From: Branchiostoma lanceolatum
Lineage: Eukaryota; Chordata; Leptocardii; Amphioxiformes; Branchiostomatidae
Direction: 5' to 3'
NCBI RefSeq assembly: GCF_035083965.1
Contig: NC_089726.1
Location: forward strand, 14,389,501-14,453,500
DNA: 64,000 bases
Shown: positions 43,150 through 55,900 of the stretch, one piece after another
Position numbering within the stretch: position 1 is the stretch's first letter
How the letters are laid out: every line of letters starts with the position of its first letter
Made by a program: the position numbers and the translations under genes
Notes under the pieces: model-generated
The model's input: only the letters and a program-made list of their open reading frames with translations
The model's database searches: none
What the model was told of the DNA's origin: nothing

Positions 43150-45858
43150 CATGTCGATGGACATTTCTCATATTAGGCCTTGGAAAAATGCTGTGTTTCC
43201 GGTTACCCGACCAACCAAAATAAAATCTTTTTTGAGTGATGAAAACGTTGTAGAATCGTTTTCCAACGTTGTTCTCTTCGGGCAAAATGTTAAAGAAAAG
43301 ACCATCCCTGCCTACCGACCCTAATTTTTGCAGGATCAAACATTTGCAAACACAACATGAATATTCCTAGGTCTTACCAAGCAGAGGTTCGGCTCAGGCT
43401 GTTTTTTGACGTTTTATTAGGCGTTTTTGTTGGGCTTTCTATTTTGTCTCGTTTTCTTTATGCCGGCCAGCCAAACATAAAGAAACGGGACAAAATAGAT
43501 AACCCGACAAAAATGCCTAAAAACACGTCAAAAACCAGCCGGAGCCGAACCTCTGCTTGGAGGGTGGTTGCAAATGCCTTCAATGCTCAAATTTATTTAG
43601 GCAGGCTAAGTGTCTTGCTGTGCTTGATACTCAGTTTTTAGTGTTTCCATATTTAGACTAGAGTAGTCTTTTAGAATTGTTAGTTTTCGTACCTTAAAGC
43701 ACCGTCTTTAAATCACGTCTTAAAAGACGACCAGCCAACATCGATAAGGCCAAAATGGTAGGATGGGCAATACATGATTACTATGTACTACAGATGTGAT
43801 GTAGTTTATGCCTAATAATGTATATACAACTAAATGTACTACATGTGTACAGATGTACTGTAGCGAATGCCTAATCATTGAATTCAACTTAACTAGTCTA
43901 ACAAGACTATTCGTGCCTTTCGTAGACCTTTAAAATGTAATCAGACACAACATCTATTGGCTTTTTGCCAGATATCTATATGTATGGAAGATACCGTGCA
44001 CAGACAGTAACGCTTGTTCTTGCGTGCAACCCATAGACCCACATCGTGTCTTTGCGTACAAGTTTGTACTGTTATCAGTAAACCCTTTTTAAAAACCACT
44101 GAGGCATTTCAGGGGATTTGCACGTAAGATAAACTGTAAAGGTCATGAATCTGAAATATGTCGGTGTAAACGGGAATTGCATACCCCACACCTAGTCACG
44201 GATATACCAATGTTTTCACGGTATTTGTATGTGTTTCGATCGATGTATAGAATTACCCACTATCATTGCATTCTTTGAAAGTATAATGCATTTCAAAAAT
44301 GGTACAATATTCGTTGTCGTCCCTACAGTGGAAAATGAGTCAACCCTCTCCAAACAATTCTGGGAAGTGCCACTGTCCCTAATGTAAAGTACTGTAAACA
44401 GTTATTCGTTGAAGACTGAATTCTGAGGCAGATTTCTGTAGAATGAAAACAAGACTAGAAATTCTAGTAGAAATATTTACATCATGTACTTTGCTGGTTA
44501 GACTGTTGTTTCATTTTGTAAATACTTATATACATGTATATTACTGAACAAAGAAACAGTGAACTCGTGCTGGGTAAGAATATACAGAGAAAGAGCTTGA
44601 AAAGAATGCAGGACATGACCAGTCTATCATGTTCTGCATGTATCTTCTTGGTATATCATTTTGTTGACTGGGATCCAGATGATTATTATATGTGCTGATG
44701 AACAGTTGATTAAAAGGCCGAAGTTGTCAAGAGAAATCAGATGATATCCACGTGTGTCTACTCTTTACTTACCGTACCAGAAGTGATGTGTGATATGGAC
44801 GAAAGAAACATACACTTAACTTTTCTTTGTATCTTTGCGTTTAATAATAGGCCGACGGCCATCAAAATACATTATCTCTCTTCAATATATACATCGTTTT
44901 CAACACAAATAGATGTCATTCATAATTTCATGACAGGTTTCCGATTCAAAAACATAGAGACGGCCGAACTTTGTGTTTTTGAGTCACTGTAAGGCATGCT
45001 AAACTACAGATCTAGTGTTCTATGGAAACCTCTATTTTATACATATCTATTACCTGCCATTTGAAGACGACAGATGGAAAGAAAGAAACAAGTACCTATA
45101 CAATGATAAATTATATATAGTACGTAAGTACATCTGCTTGTATGGTCGCACGAATGTCTACAGATATTTAAAAGTTATAGTAAAACGTATAGTGTTACAG
45201 TCGGCGTGCCTCGGCGTGGAATGAAAGGTCGCTGCTGGAATTACTGGTGATCATACCTGACGCTATTTACAGATGGTACATTCTACATCCTGAGATTCGA
45301 AGTTGCGGGACGTTGCGAATGTGAAAAGGTGCAGTATTGGATGTAGCTACCGGTCGATACGATGTAAGGACAATCTGACGATCCTGTGCATCCATCGCTT
45401 GGTCACGGGTTACCAAAAGAAATGGCATCTCATAAGCATTTGTCTTCAAATGCTGTGATCTTCTGTACCGTGATGATCATACGCCTCCCCACACGAGTCC
45501 TGTGTGGCGGGCTTCAATCTCAATTTCTGCAATAATACCGTTTCCCGCTAGGTGACGTTGGAAACATGCTAGGTCATTTCTTGTCACTCAAGATGGCTAT
45601 CTGTCATACGCTACTTGGCACTCCAAGTGGTTTCTTTCTTTTCAAGAACTGATAGCCAAATGCACGTGGAACATGGGAAGGATAAGATTCATCAGACGTA
45701 TTCTCGAAGACAAGGAACTCTTCTTAATGACAATCCTGACTTTCGAAGTCTTATGTTATTGTTTTTTTCTGGAAAGTTTGTATATAGGCGGATTTCATTC
45801 TTCACACCACGGCAAGGCACGGTAGAATGTACAGGAGTGTTCTTGCTCTTGCATGTGG
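43150..45858. other. Intergenic between TRIM-NHL and WNT16
   Basis: AT-rich sequence with no recognised coding region apart from the fold-back element at 43341-43577. The 3'UTR of WNT16 (minus strand) should occupy the right end. Confidence 0.5.
43341..43577. mobile_element. MITE-like fold-back element
   Basis: Inverted arms 43377-43462 and 43476-43560 (about 85 nt each, several mismatches) are enclosed by an outer inverted pair CATTTGCAA / TTGCAAATG (43341 and 43568). The tips CCAAGCAGAGGTT resemble those of the 33591 element, so the two may be one family. Confidence 0.65.
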
Positions 45859-47353
45859 CTATTTACAGGTGTGTTTGTCTATGATGGTCTCGCAGGTGTT
45901 GCACTTGACGTAACAGCACCAGACGAACTTGCAGCCGCACCTCTCCACGAACCGAACCACCTGCGTGTTGTAGCCCCGCCCACAGCACAGCAGGTTACAA
46001 CTGTCCGGACCCGTGGACGTTCTGTAACAGGAAAGTAACGTGCGATCACATACACAAGTAGCGTACGTTCACATACACAAGTAACGTATGATTACATATA
46101 CAAGTAACGTATGATTACATACACAATTAACGTACCTTCACACACACAAGTAACGTACGTTTACATACACAACTATGAGGCAGACCTGGACTTGTGAAGG
46201 TCATCAATGGGCGGATTAACTTCATTTGTGTAACAAACATTGATAGGTTGAATAATATACACATGACTTTGCGATTATCAATAGCGCGCGGTTAAGAGAA
46301 TAGCTATGATTTTCAAGTTAACACCCAATTACTTATTTCTCGCATTGCTTTGTGAAAATTGGTATATTTCCCTGACTAAGACATGTATTCAACATTTCGC
46401 ACCGTGTAAAGTAACGTCCTTCTGTTTTAGAACGCCTCTATGTTTACATAAAACCATTCACTAGGCAAGCTCACCTGTTACACTCTCTTCCCCTGGTGCC
46501 AAAGATCCCACGTTTCTTGTCCGACTTGCAGAAGTTTGGAGATTTCTCAAGAAACACCAACTCCTCGTCTCCGATAGGTACCTACGGAAGGGGGCGGGTT
46601 AGTCAGCAAGCATATCTCATATTCACAAATAAAGCATATTTCATATAAAAAAGCTAGCCCTTGTTGTATTAGTAATTAGGATGTTAAGTTTTATTCCATA
46701 CCTCTATTTTGTACTATATTTGATAGTTGTTGCCATACATTATAGCGTTTACAATTTATCAAGATCACTCTTGATATTCTTTAATCACAGTGTAGTGTCT
46801 CGACTCTTAGTGTCTTGTTGATTAAGAAAGGACACCTTTCCACTGATTTGAATAAAATCTGAATATTTGATAACATTCTTTAGTAAGTCCGAAAGCGAAA
46901 TGTAGCTAGCAGACATTGAGTGACATTTACCTTCCGGTGCATCTTCTGTTTCCGCCGTAACCTCCGTCTCGTCTTCCGGAGGATGGGGACTGACGTCATG
47001 TACTTCTTTTTCAACATATCACCAACCTGGTGAAGTCGAATAGCAGTGATTAGTAATGTCATAGTAGATGGATATAGGTCGGAGACTCTTAGACACAAAC
47101 AAATGATCTCACAGACATAATCGTTCTACACATACTACATAGATATATTAGTATCAAATAAACCCACTTTGTCCGTTTGCTTGTCTGTTTGTTTACGTCT
47201 ACATAAGACAGAAAAAGTATTCGTCAGTTTCTGCTAAAATGATTCCCGACTCACCCGTTTGAAGCTGGGCAATGTTTTCCAACAGGTCTTTACTGCGCAT
47301 GATCCGGACACGCCGTGACACCTGCACTTGACTGACATCTGCTGCTGTATGGC
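45859..47353 (-). CDS. WNT16: WNT16, C-terminal four exons (partial gene)
   Basis: Minus-strand exons, in transcript order: 47353-47255, 47026-46931, 46581-46475, 46021-45859. They encode the last 154 residues plus stop, with matching phases. The first of them carries the Wnt signature [17 protein letters not shown], whose Ser in CHGVSGSC is the Porcupine acylation site needed for secretion and Frizzled binding. Next come VGDMLKKKY, the LEKSPNFC block, GRECNRTS, and the Cys-rich end [20 protein letters not shown] finishing HTCK. The block VVR-VERC-CKF-WCCYV with final D-HTCK fits WNT16 better than WNT4, 7 or 11. The N-terminal exons (signal peptide, WGGC region) were looked for on the minus strand up to 64000 and not found, so the gene probably continues beyond the window. 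Confidence 0.88.
46035..46172. repeat. 23-bp minisatellite next to a WNT16 splice acceptor
   Basis: Six tandem 23-bp units of the form GTAACGTATGATTACATACACAA with a few changes each. The array begins 14 bp from the start of the last WNT16 exon, so it takes up the region where the branch point should lie. Confidence 0.85.
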
Positions 47354-49859
47354 CTGAAACACACATACAGAACAACATGTAATTTCCGTACACGTATACA
47401 GTATCCTCCTATACTACATGGAGTAGTTAGAATTGTTGTACAAGTTGCCATGCGTTGTATCGTGTACAAATGTTGAGCAATAAAGATGTCATCGCACGAA
47501 ACACGTTGCCCATATCTGGCAAATTTACATTTCGACTGGTGTCCGTATCACCTACTTCAAGAGAGATACTAGCACCTGTATGTCGTGTATATAGCGTCAT
47601 CAGTTTTGCCCATTTAAGATCAACAGGAATATCTGTTTTCAAGTACCCGGTCCAAACGATTCTCATGATGAGCTCACTATTGTGTGAAGTGATCATGAGC
47701 ACAGGCGACCTGCGCGTACGTGCAAGAGCGCCCTCTGTCACCTTGTAACAGGAGTGCAGCGCATGCTTACTGCATTGGATTTTCTCTCCGGAATGCATTT
47801 CGCTTATTCCATGGCAACTGTGAAGTAACACATGCCTACAGTACTTAACCACATTTACCCGGGACCTCATTATCGGATAACTGCAAATATCTGGGAGTCG
47901 CTGCCATTGTAGAGGCAGCTTCAGCTAGTGTGACAGGAAAATGAGTTCCCCTCCCCTGCAAAATTGTCCCTTCTAGCAGGGATCTTCCCTTCATTGTGTG
48001 AGACTCTCCCTAACAAGAACAACAATCTCTCCAATGAATTCAACAGATAACGTTCGGAATGGGATGTCGGGGAGGGGCGTCACGACGTACAATAATTTCT
48101 ATGGCATCTAATACACTTGGCCACAACCTCTGATACCTAGGCTACCGAGTATAATAGGCACAGATTTTAGGAATCAACAATGTTAAACGTAAGCCATAAT
48201 GTGACAATACAGTAACCTTAGGCCATATTTAGAACACATTTAACTGTTATGATTCCACATAACAAATCATTGGGATTTCGTTAAGACCTACAAGACTCTA
48301 CAATCCCCCCTGGGTGTTGTACCGTGATCCTTGGTGGCTTTACGATAAGGCGGATAAGCTCATGAAAAGAGCAATGTCATTATTTTTACGGTGTTTTCGT
48401 GGAACCAGCATATAACATAAGTCGGTTCTAGATGCCCAGTCACCCGTGTCCGAGGTCCTGACACGTTAGACTTTGGCAGGAATGTTAGGTATGTCCAAGA
48501 AGACTCATCCCATGATAAAAATGCTGGCTGTTTGTCGTTATTTGGCGAAATTAACAGGCCAATGGCGCGTGAAGAATTAGTCGTTTTTGTCATCTTTGCT
48601 TGTGCAATCTCTATGGCTCAGTGATATTGTCGTTGCGCAACTGTCATATCTACGGCCTTCAGACTGTTGTGCAAGGGCGAGGTCAACAGATTCGCCCTCT
48701 ACCTAAATAACGTCAAAAATAAGCGAACCTGGCAAAGGTGTTAATCCTGAGACACAATCCTCAAAGTCTGTTTTCTTACCAAACACGGCTTACGTCACAG
48801 GAGGAGTGTTACAGGTGTCATGGTCATGTTTGTCACTGTTCTAAGTGCGACCAATATCAGTCGTAACATATTCCGGAACTAGTACACACACATGTTTCGA
48901 CTAGAACATCACATATGGGACTTCCAGACCGACGTCAAGACTCAATGCTCAAGATGTAATAAAAAATTTATATTTCTATATTGAATTTTGCCACCTTCCG
49001 CGCAGCAGTTATATGTGCTTGATATGAGCGAAAAGGAGTCGGTTTTATTCTTGCGGACGTTAGCAACGAGAATGTCACACCAGACACAGTCTTCAGCAGG
49101 GCGGAACCTACCCTAATGTGTCCCTGGGACAGGCTGGCCAGGGAACACGACATCCCAGAGTTTGTCAACCTGTGGCTGTGTTTAGTACACACCTGAGGGG
49201 ACCACCGGCGGACAGGGACAGAACGGTAGAACTAGGGGGTCCGGGTGGATCTACAAGTGGCAGATAGCTAGACACATTAGCCAACCTTGGGAAGTGACGG
49301 ACGAACCGATGCACAGGGTAGTCCAGCAGCCAACCGACTGACCAACCGACCGTCCAACCAACTAACCAATAGTAAGAACCAAGTATGCAACCAACCAACC
49401 CACCAACCTACAAACAATTAAACAAGCTATCCGATTGACCCAATGACAGACAATAGGCCCCAAAATGCTGTGTGGTTGAATGTTGTGAAAACATAACCCA
49501 GAACTACCGCGACGCCAACGTTGCCTAATGTGTTTTTATGTTTGGACAGTTAGTGTAAACAGTTCAAGGCTCTCTCAAATGCAGCAAGAATGAAAATAAT
49601 TTACCTGGCAGGAACGTCGCTAATGTGCATGTCAGACTCAATCAAGAATTCTGGTGGTTACAGGAAGAGTAGCGAGGTTAATGACCTTGGAACGACACTT
49701 GAATAACAGACGGATAGAACGGAACACAGAAAGAATTTTCACAAGGACGATTTCAAGGATTATGATAAAAACTGTCATTAATCTTCCTAACAGCATACAG
49801 GTGATTTTTTTCATAAGCCCGTCGTATCCGTTATCGAAGGTAAGGTATCTAAGTATTCT

Positions 49860-49975
49860 AACAACGCCCCCTTCAAGAGACAGTATACGTAGCCCCAACC
49901 AGCAGCATGCCATTCGGGGTTCCAAACTCCGACAGGTAGGCAGGGAGTCGAACCCACGTCCTTGTCGCTAAATGT
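49860..49975 (-). repeat. Possible tRNA-derived SINE fragment
   Basis: On the minus strand, GTGGGTTCGACTCCC near 49945 matches a tRNA B box (GGTTCGANTCC). No correctly spaced A box and no cloverleaf were found, so this is not a tRNA gene. A SINE relic is the likeliest reading. Confidence 0.3.
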
Positions 49976-52900
49976 CAGAGTACTACATGTTACTAATTGG
50001 TGTTTGGCCGGCCTGAAGAAACGTTAGAAAGATGAGGTCCGACTCCTGACAGTAAATCGACTTGGAACTGACGTGGCAGCACAGAAAACGACCCGGCGGT
50101 ATGGAAAGAATTAAGCTGTGTATAAACAGTCGCCGTGTTCTTGATTCAAATTGTCAGAGTTCGTCCACATACCTGTTGTAACACCAACACAACAGGTGGG
50201 GGAGGGGGGGGGGGCCGACACCCGCACAGGGAAGGCAGGGAGAGGAAGCAATTAGCACAGAGCACTATACGTACAAACAAATTCATCTTCATCTAAGTCA
50301 CTGTCAAACGCACTTAGGCATTTCCGTGATTATTTGATATAACGACTGTATACAGTCCTGCAGCTGCTGGTGAACGACATGCCAGCGCCTGAGGAGATGG
50401 GACGTTCCGTTATCTTATAAGATATTCCGTGAAGATGAACCCCAGGTGGACAGGTGATGAGCAGAGGACATTCTTGGGAAAGTGAAGAATGAGGGAGCAG
50501 GCGAGACGGATGAGATCGGAAGTGCGGGTCGGAGAGGTGGTGACACGTACGGGGGAATGTGCGGCCGGCCGTAGCACGGGCTGAAAAGCATTAGTCGTGG
50601 TGGCGCGACCTGTCACACGGTCCCCGTATAACGGGCCAAAAGGTCGGCTGCTAATCAGTAAAGCCGCGTGCCTGGGCGTTTAGAAAGTGTTTTCTTTACT
50701 CAAAACTTGCAGTACGTAAGCTAGAAAGGAAAGGGAGACAAAGATCATTTCAAGATTACTAAGCAATTAAGGAAAATACACCTGTGATCTGAACGTAGAT
50801 GGAAAAAGTTACATCATTGTGAAGTATGAGAGAAAATGATAGAGCATGGGAATCCGTACATCCCAAGGACTACACTCAGCTTGTAATCATCGGTCACCAG
50901 CCGCCAGTAATTCAAGAAAGCCGTTTATACTCCATTACTAGAACCTTGATTGAGATAGACACTTGTATCACACCTAATAGCCTTGGGGCTGGCATATGCA
51001 CAAACAAACGTAGCTATTCAGGTCACTTCTACACATGATCGGGAAGTATTTGTGAGGTATGCTGATGTCTTGCCTGATGGTCTAAGTGAAGAGAGGACGG
51101 ACAGAGACTATGTGGGACAGGTGTCAGGGGATGGAGGATGGGTGAGGAAGAAGGATGACACCACCCTGTGGAGTTCTCGTGTTAACAAGGAGAGACCGTG
51201 AGAGGTCGGCACCGGGTCATCTCTTCACGGACACTCGGGGCCGACAAGGACTTCTGTGGGACCGGCACTGCTGCAGCAAATTCTCGGAAATTGTTCAATA
51301 CATACTTTGGTACATACGAGTCAGTAGTCAAGGCTGGAAGTGGAATGCATTATTATTGTGCTGTAGAGGCGCTGTAACATCCAAGCAGATGTATTATGTT
51401 TAGGCACGTCTTTTTGAAGCGTTTTCTAAGTCTCCAAGTGCTGCGCGTTTTTTCTAACCGTTTTAATGCCCTGTCTGATATTATCCCTCTTATACCGGGT
51501 CCCTTCGCATGTCGGCTTTTTCTTTTCTCAGACCAACGTTAAACTAGGCAACATACCAAATGGCACTTGATGTAAATCCTCCAAAGTCCGTTTGTTACTA
51601 AAGAACTAGTGGTACCGGATTGTGTGGGAAGTTGTATAGATGGCAAGTAGGATGCCGTGTTGGTCATGCTAGTGCTAACAAGGCTGGTCCCAAACGACTT
51701 CTCCTGGTCAAGCGATTTACCGAACATTTCCAGAATGTCAAGCGGAACAACAACAAGGACAACAACGAAAACAGTACAACAAAGCAGCTCCTTGTTTCTA
51801 CAATATGGAGGAAATCGGTTAGAATGCCTAAAAAATGTAAAATACTGTGAAACTGGCGATAAATACCATCTAACGTTAGCGACAGAGTTAACGGAAGTTT
51901 TCCTCTCTAACAATTTTTCGTTCATGAAATTAGGAAACCCTTCTCTAGGTAGTGTAAAATAGTCTACATTCTCTGGTCTACTTTCCAATGTCCGACTGAT
52001 GAAATGTTGTTTGGGATCTAAGTCTTCCCTTGTAGGAATTCAATTTGTAGCTGGCTGAAGCATTAACGAATAAGCCGTTACATTGGTTAGAAATTGGCTC
52101 TAAGACAAGGTTAAGCTGGGAGACAAAACCCCGCTTCTCTCCGGTGTTACATTAGCTCGGGTCGCCCGGAGCTCCCATCAGATAACTACTGGATGTAGCC
52201 GAACTCATCGCCGCGTGGTGAAGACAAACCGTGTCGTGTTCCCCTGCAGGAGCGGTTATCAGCCCGGAGGGTCTCAGGCGGGCTGGGCGGATCAAAGCAC
52301 AGGTAATACCGCCCGACCGGCGGCGCAGGGCCCTCACTTGTTTCCAATTTCCTTCCTTATCGACACGCTAAGTTGCGAGATAGCGGCGATTAGGAAGGCT
52401 GCCCTTTTTTAGGATTATTACGAGACTTGACACTTTGAAGGTTTTCCGTGGGAAAGTACGGGGCGTAAGAACCGACGGTGTCTTAGACTTGTTCTGTTGA
52501 TGTAGCAGGTTAAGGAATGAAAGGGATAAACGTGGAACGCTTTGAAGTTGGGAAATCAATTCTTTCAATCTGCATAGTAAGACATTAAGCCAGTGGACAT
52601 GGTGGCTTGCTTTCCCCACATTCGCGGTCAGTAGCTCTGCGTAGGTGTTAGGCAAAGCACCTTAGATGTGGCAAAAGGGACGAAACAGGTACCTCTATCC
52701 AAAGCCTTCTTTTGTGATGTAATCATTGTTTTGATTTTAGCAATTACTTATTACTATATTCTCAATATGGAATATATCCTAATAGCAGACCCTGTTAAAG
52801 ACGGGTCGGCGACACCGGTAAGAGGCACCGCGTCCCTTGAGTTAATCATGTTTCAATCGCGCCTTAATTGCAAATGTCGGATGTGATTAGGTCGCCTTTA

Positions 52901-55900
52901 ATTGTTTTGAGAGCAGTGGTTATCGAGGGAACCAGACGATCTAGAATCGCCAAAGGTTTAGGACAGGACTCTTTTACAAAGTACGTTTTTCCAATATGAT
53001 GATATGTAGATTTATTCCAGAACCTGTCCTGAAGACAGGATACGACTACTAGACTAGTGTCAGGGCGTTTGTGACTCTTCACGTCGTGATTCCGTCTAAC
53101 TCTTTAACCGCACCTTCCATGATGCCAAAACACGACCAGTCCACACGCAGACGGCCTGTGTTCCTCCCAAGGTTTCCTGGCTGCCCTGCTTTGGAAACAG
53201 CGACGATCAAACTTCTGTTGTCTGGCACGCACGGCTCATGACTTTGAAGGGTACGCAGGCACGCGGGACGGAAGCCGGGACCTGTCCCGTCTCTGTTGCC
53301 CCAACTTGTGGCTACTTTGTCGCACTGTTGGACGACAAGGCCCGCGTTTCCGCTCGCCTTTGGCAATGGCTCTGAATATATTGTTTAGGGACAATTCAAA
53401 TGACAACGATTTGCTCATCAGTTATCACTTGAAAAACACCGACTGCAACTCAGAGATAAACCGGAGCGATAGACTTTGAATACATTTTGAACATCGATCC
53501 AGTAAACAACAACTGTATTTTGTAGACGTTTACCATGTGATACCAAGAAGGTTAGCAATAAAACCGCAGCTTCACCCCGTAGTGTCAACTCAGCATCGCG
53601 GTCTACAATCAACATTCCACGTGGGACAAAACTGTGAGTGACAGAACACATCATGGAAGACTATGAACATGAGCATGAATAAACGACATTGAGGTTCAGT
53701 TGTACACTACAGGTGGTCTAAGGACACGCCCGGTCCAAGTCGTCCATACCCAACCCGTCCCCGCACACTTCATAGTTCATGGGCGTGACGTCATCACCGC
53801 CGCCTCCCCCGGAACAGTTTACCTGGAGGCGAGTGTTTGTCGTAAACATTCCGCAGTCTGTAGGACAGTGACAGACACGGTCTGTGTGTTCCGTTCACCG
53901 AGTCCAACAGGTCCGGAGAGATGACGATACGCAGCGTCCTGTCAATGATCTGACATGTCTTGTATCCGACAGGTAGACATCAGGGTCGTCCTGATTCCCA
54001 CGGGAACGGTGCAGTCGACATTCAATAAGATGTCTGTCACTGCATATCTGGTTCAAGACATGTTCAAATGTGTTTATATTGATAGAAGAAAAGACAAGTC
54101 CAATTTTACCAAGTCCCGCCTCATCTGTGCCACTCTGTAATATTCAAACAACTGCGGACGCACATCAAGACAAACAAACAAGCAAACAAACATACACAGA
54201 CTGAAAACAATACCTCCGCCGTGGAAACGTCCGAAATAACCAAGGAGGTTGAATGATAAAACTCATTGGAATACCTAGTCAGGTTATGGTGAAGGTTGTA
54301 TTCAACAGTGTACTTCAGTGGGCTGTTTCATCACTTGATGAAGAGCGACCAATGTCGACACCAAGTTTAGAAGTCTCAGTATACAAAAGGGTTATCATGG
54401 AGAGACACACGCCACACGACAAGAAAATAACACCTTGCTGACGATACGACGAATCGTTCGTTCAGACATTTAAAGTGCCTAGTGGCACAAAAGGCAGCAA
54501 CTTCCTGTAGCAGGGTATATCCATACAGCAAGTGGTTGTGCACCAGTCTGGATTGACGAATACGCTACTAAAAAGCGACTGTTTGAAGTTAATTCCATGT
54601 TAAAGTACTTTTATGACGGGCTGATAGGCATCGGGCATTCTATGCTGCATTCCCGTATCTTTTTATACCCGGCTGTGTTTATTTTCACTCACATATACCA
54701 GAAGACGGCCGGGCCAGGTGTTGAAGTTTGGAGCTCTAATTGACGACCACGCAGCCCATAACACTTGAACTAGTAGTAGCTCAAGTCCTACACATGTTCT
54801 TAAAGAAAACACCTCCCCCATCTAACAGTATCGAAGAATCTGAGGATCTCAAGGCAGAGACTGTTGATAAGGCTCACCAGGCTGGACAGTGTCTCTCAAT
54901 GCCTGCCCGCGCGACGACAGACCTGAGAGGCGGTCGGAAATGGCGTGTCGCGAGGGGTCAGGTCCGACCCTGAACTACAACCAACACATTAAGGTCTGGC
55001 AAACTGGCTGTTTCACCGACTCAGGAGCTCCAGAGGTTGTCTAAATGTTCAACCACAGAGCTGATGCCGTGGAACAAAGCTGTCTACTTCCCACTGTAAT
55101 TACTGAACCCTACTAGTATCACCCCCGTTCATCACTGTTTGGGTACTGGAGTAAGCGTGAAAGTAAGTGGTCTTGTGAATACAATACAAAGAGCTTTAAA
55201 AGGTTTGTAACCATTAATTTCCCTGGAAGGAATACTAGTATAAGCATGGCGCATTGATTTGTTCTTATGACAAGCAGGAGACAAATCACCGCGACGATCG
55301 GCCACGACAAAGTCATGGTCACGAGGATTAAAAATGGCGCCTACCTTGAAATTTGAGGCAGGTTGTACAGACTTATAAGGGTTATGTTGCTGTTCTACTT
55401 GCCTTAAGACAGAAACTGGCTGGTATTTTAGATGTGGATATCTTACAGCTTTCATATGAACCAACGCATATGAAGAAAATTGTTCAGTTCGACAATTTGT
55501 TTGTTACCATTGACCCGTCTTCGGTACGGTTGTATGGGACATGAACATTTCCTTGGCACGAAAAGTAGAGCTGAGAGAAGGACAGACTTTGTGCACCCTC
55601 TTATGTAGAGGCATTGCAGAACTTAAGACAACTTGCCAGCCTCCAGTCTGCCACCGACTACATGTACAGCTCCTTCGTGTAACGCGGTGCCCAATGACAA
55701 GTTAACAGGGTACAGGAACACCGGCGAAGCTGCACACAAATGTCTCAACAAGTGTGCTAGCAACATTCATTACTCCTTCAAGGTCTGTCTGGACTCCTTT
55801 GTCCTTCAAACGGCCTAACAGCCACCTAAGTAGTGACACTGTACAGACATCAAGGTTTGAGGATTTCAACAAGAGGTCTGGGGACTTTAATAAGCCAATT

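Noticed and set aside
46035-46172. CRISPR-like array
   Set aside because: The 23-bp units are directly adjacent without spacers, in a eukaryotic intron; it is a minisatellite.
47427-47870. Minus-strand open frame of 147 codons upstream of the WNT16 exons
   Set aside because: It lacks Wnt cysteine patterns and splice sites in phase with the exon at 47353.
49940-49960. tRNA gene
   Set aside because: Only a B box is present; there is no A box at the right distance and no cloverleaf.
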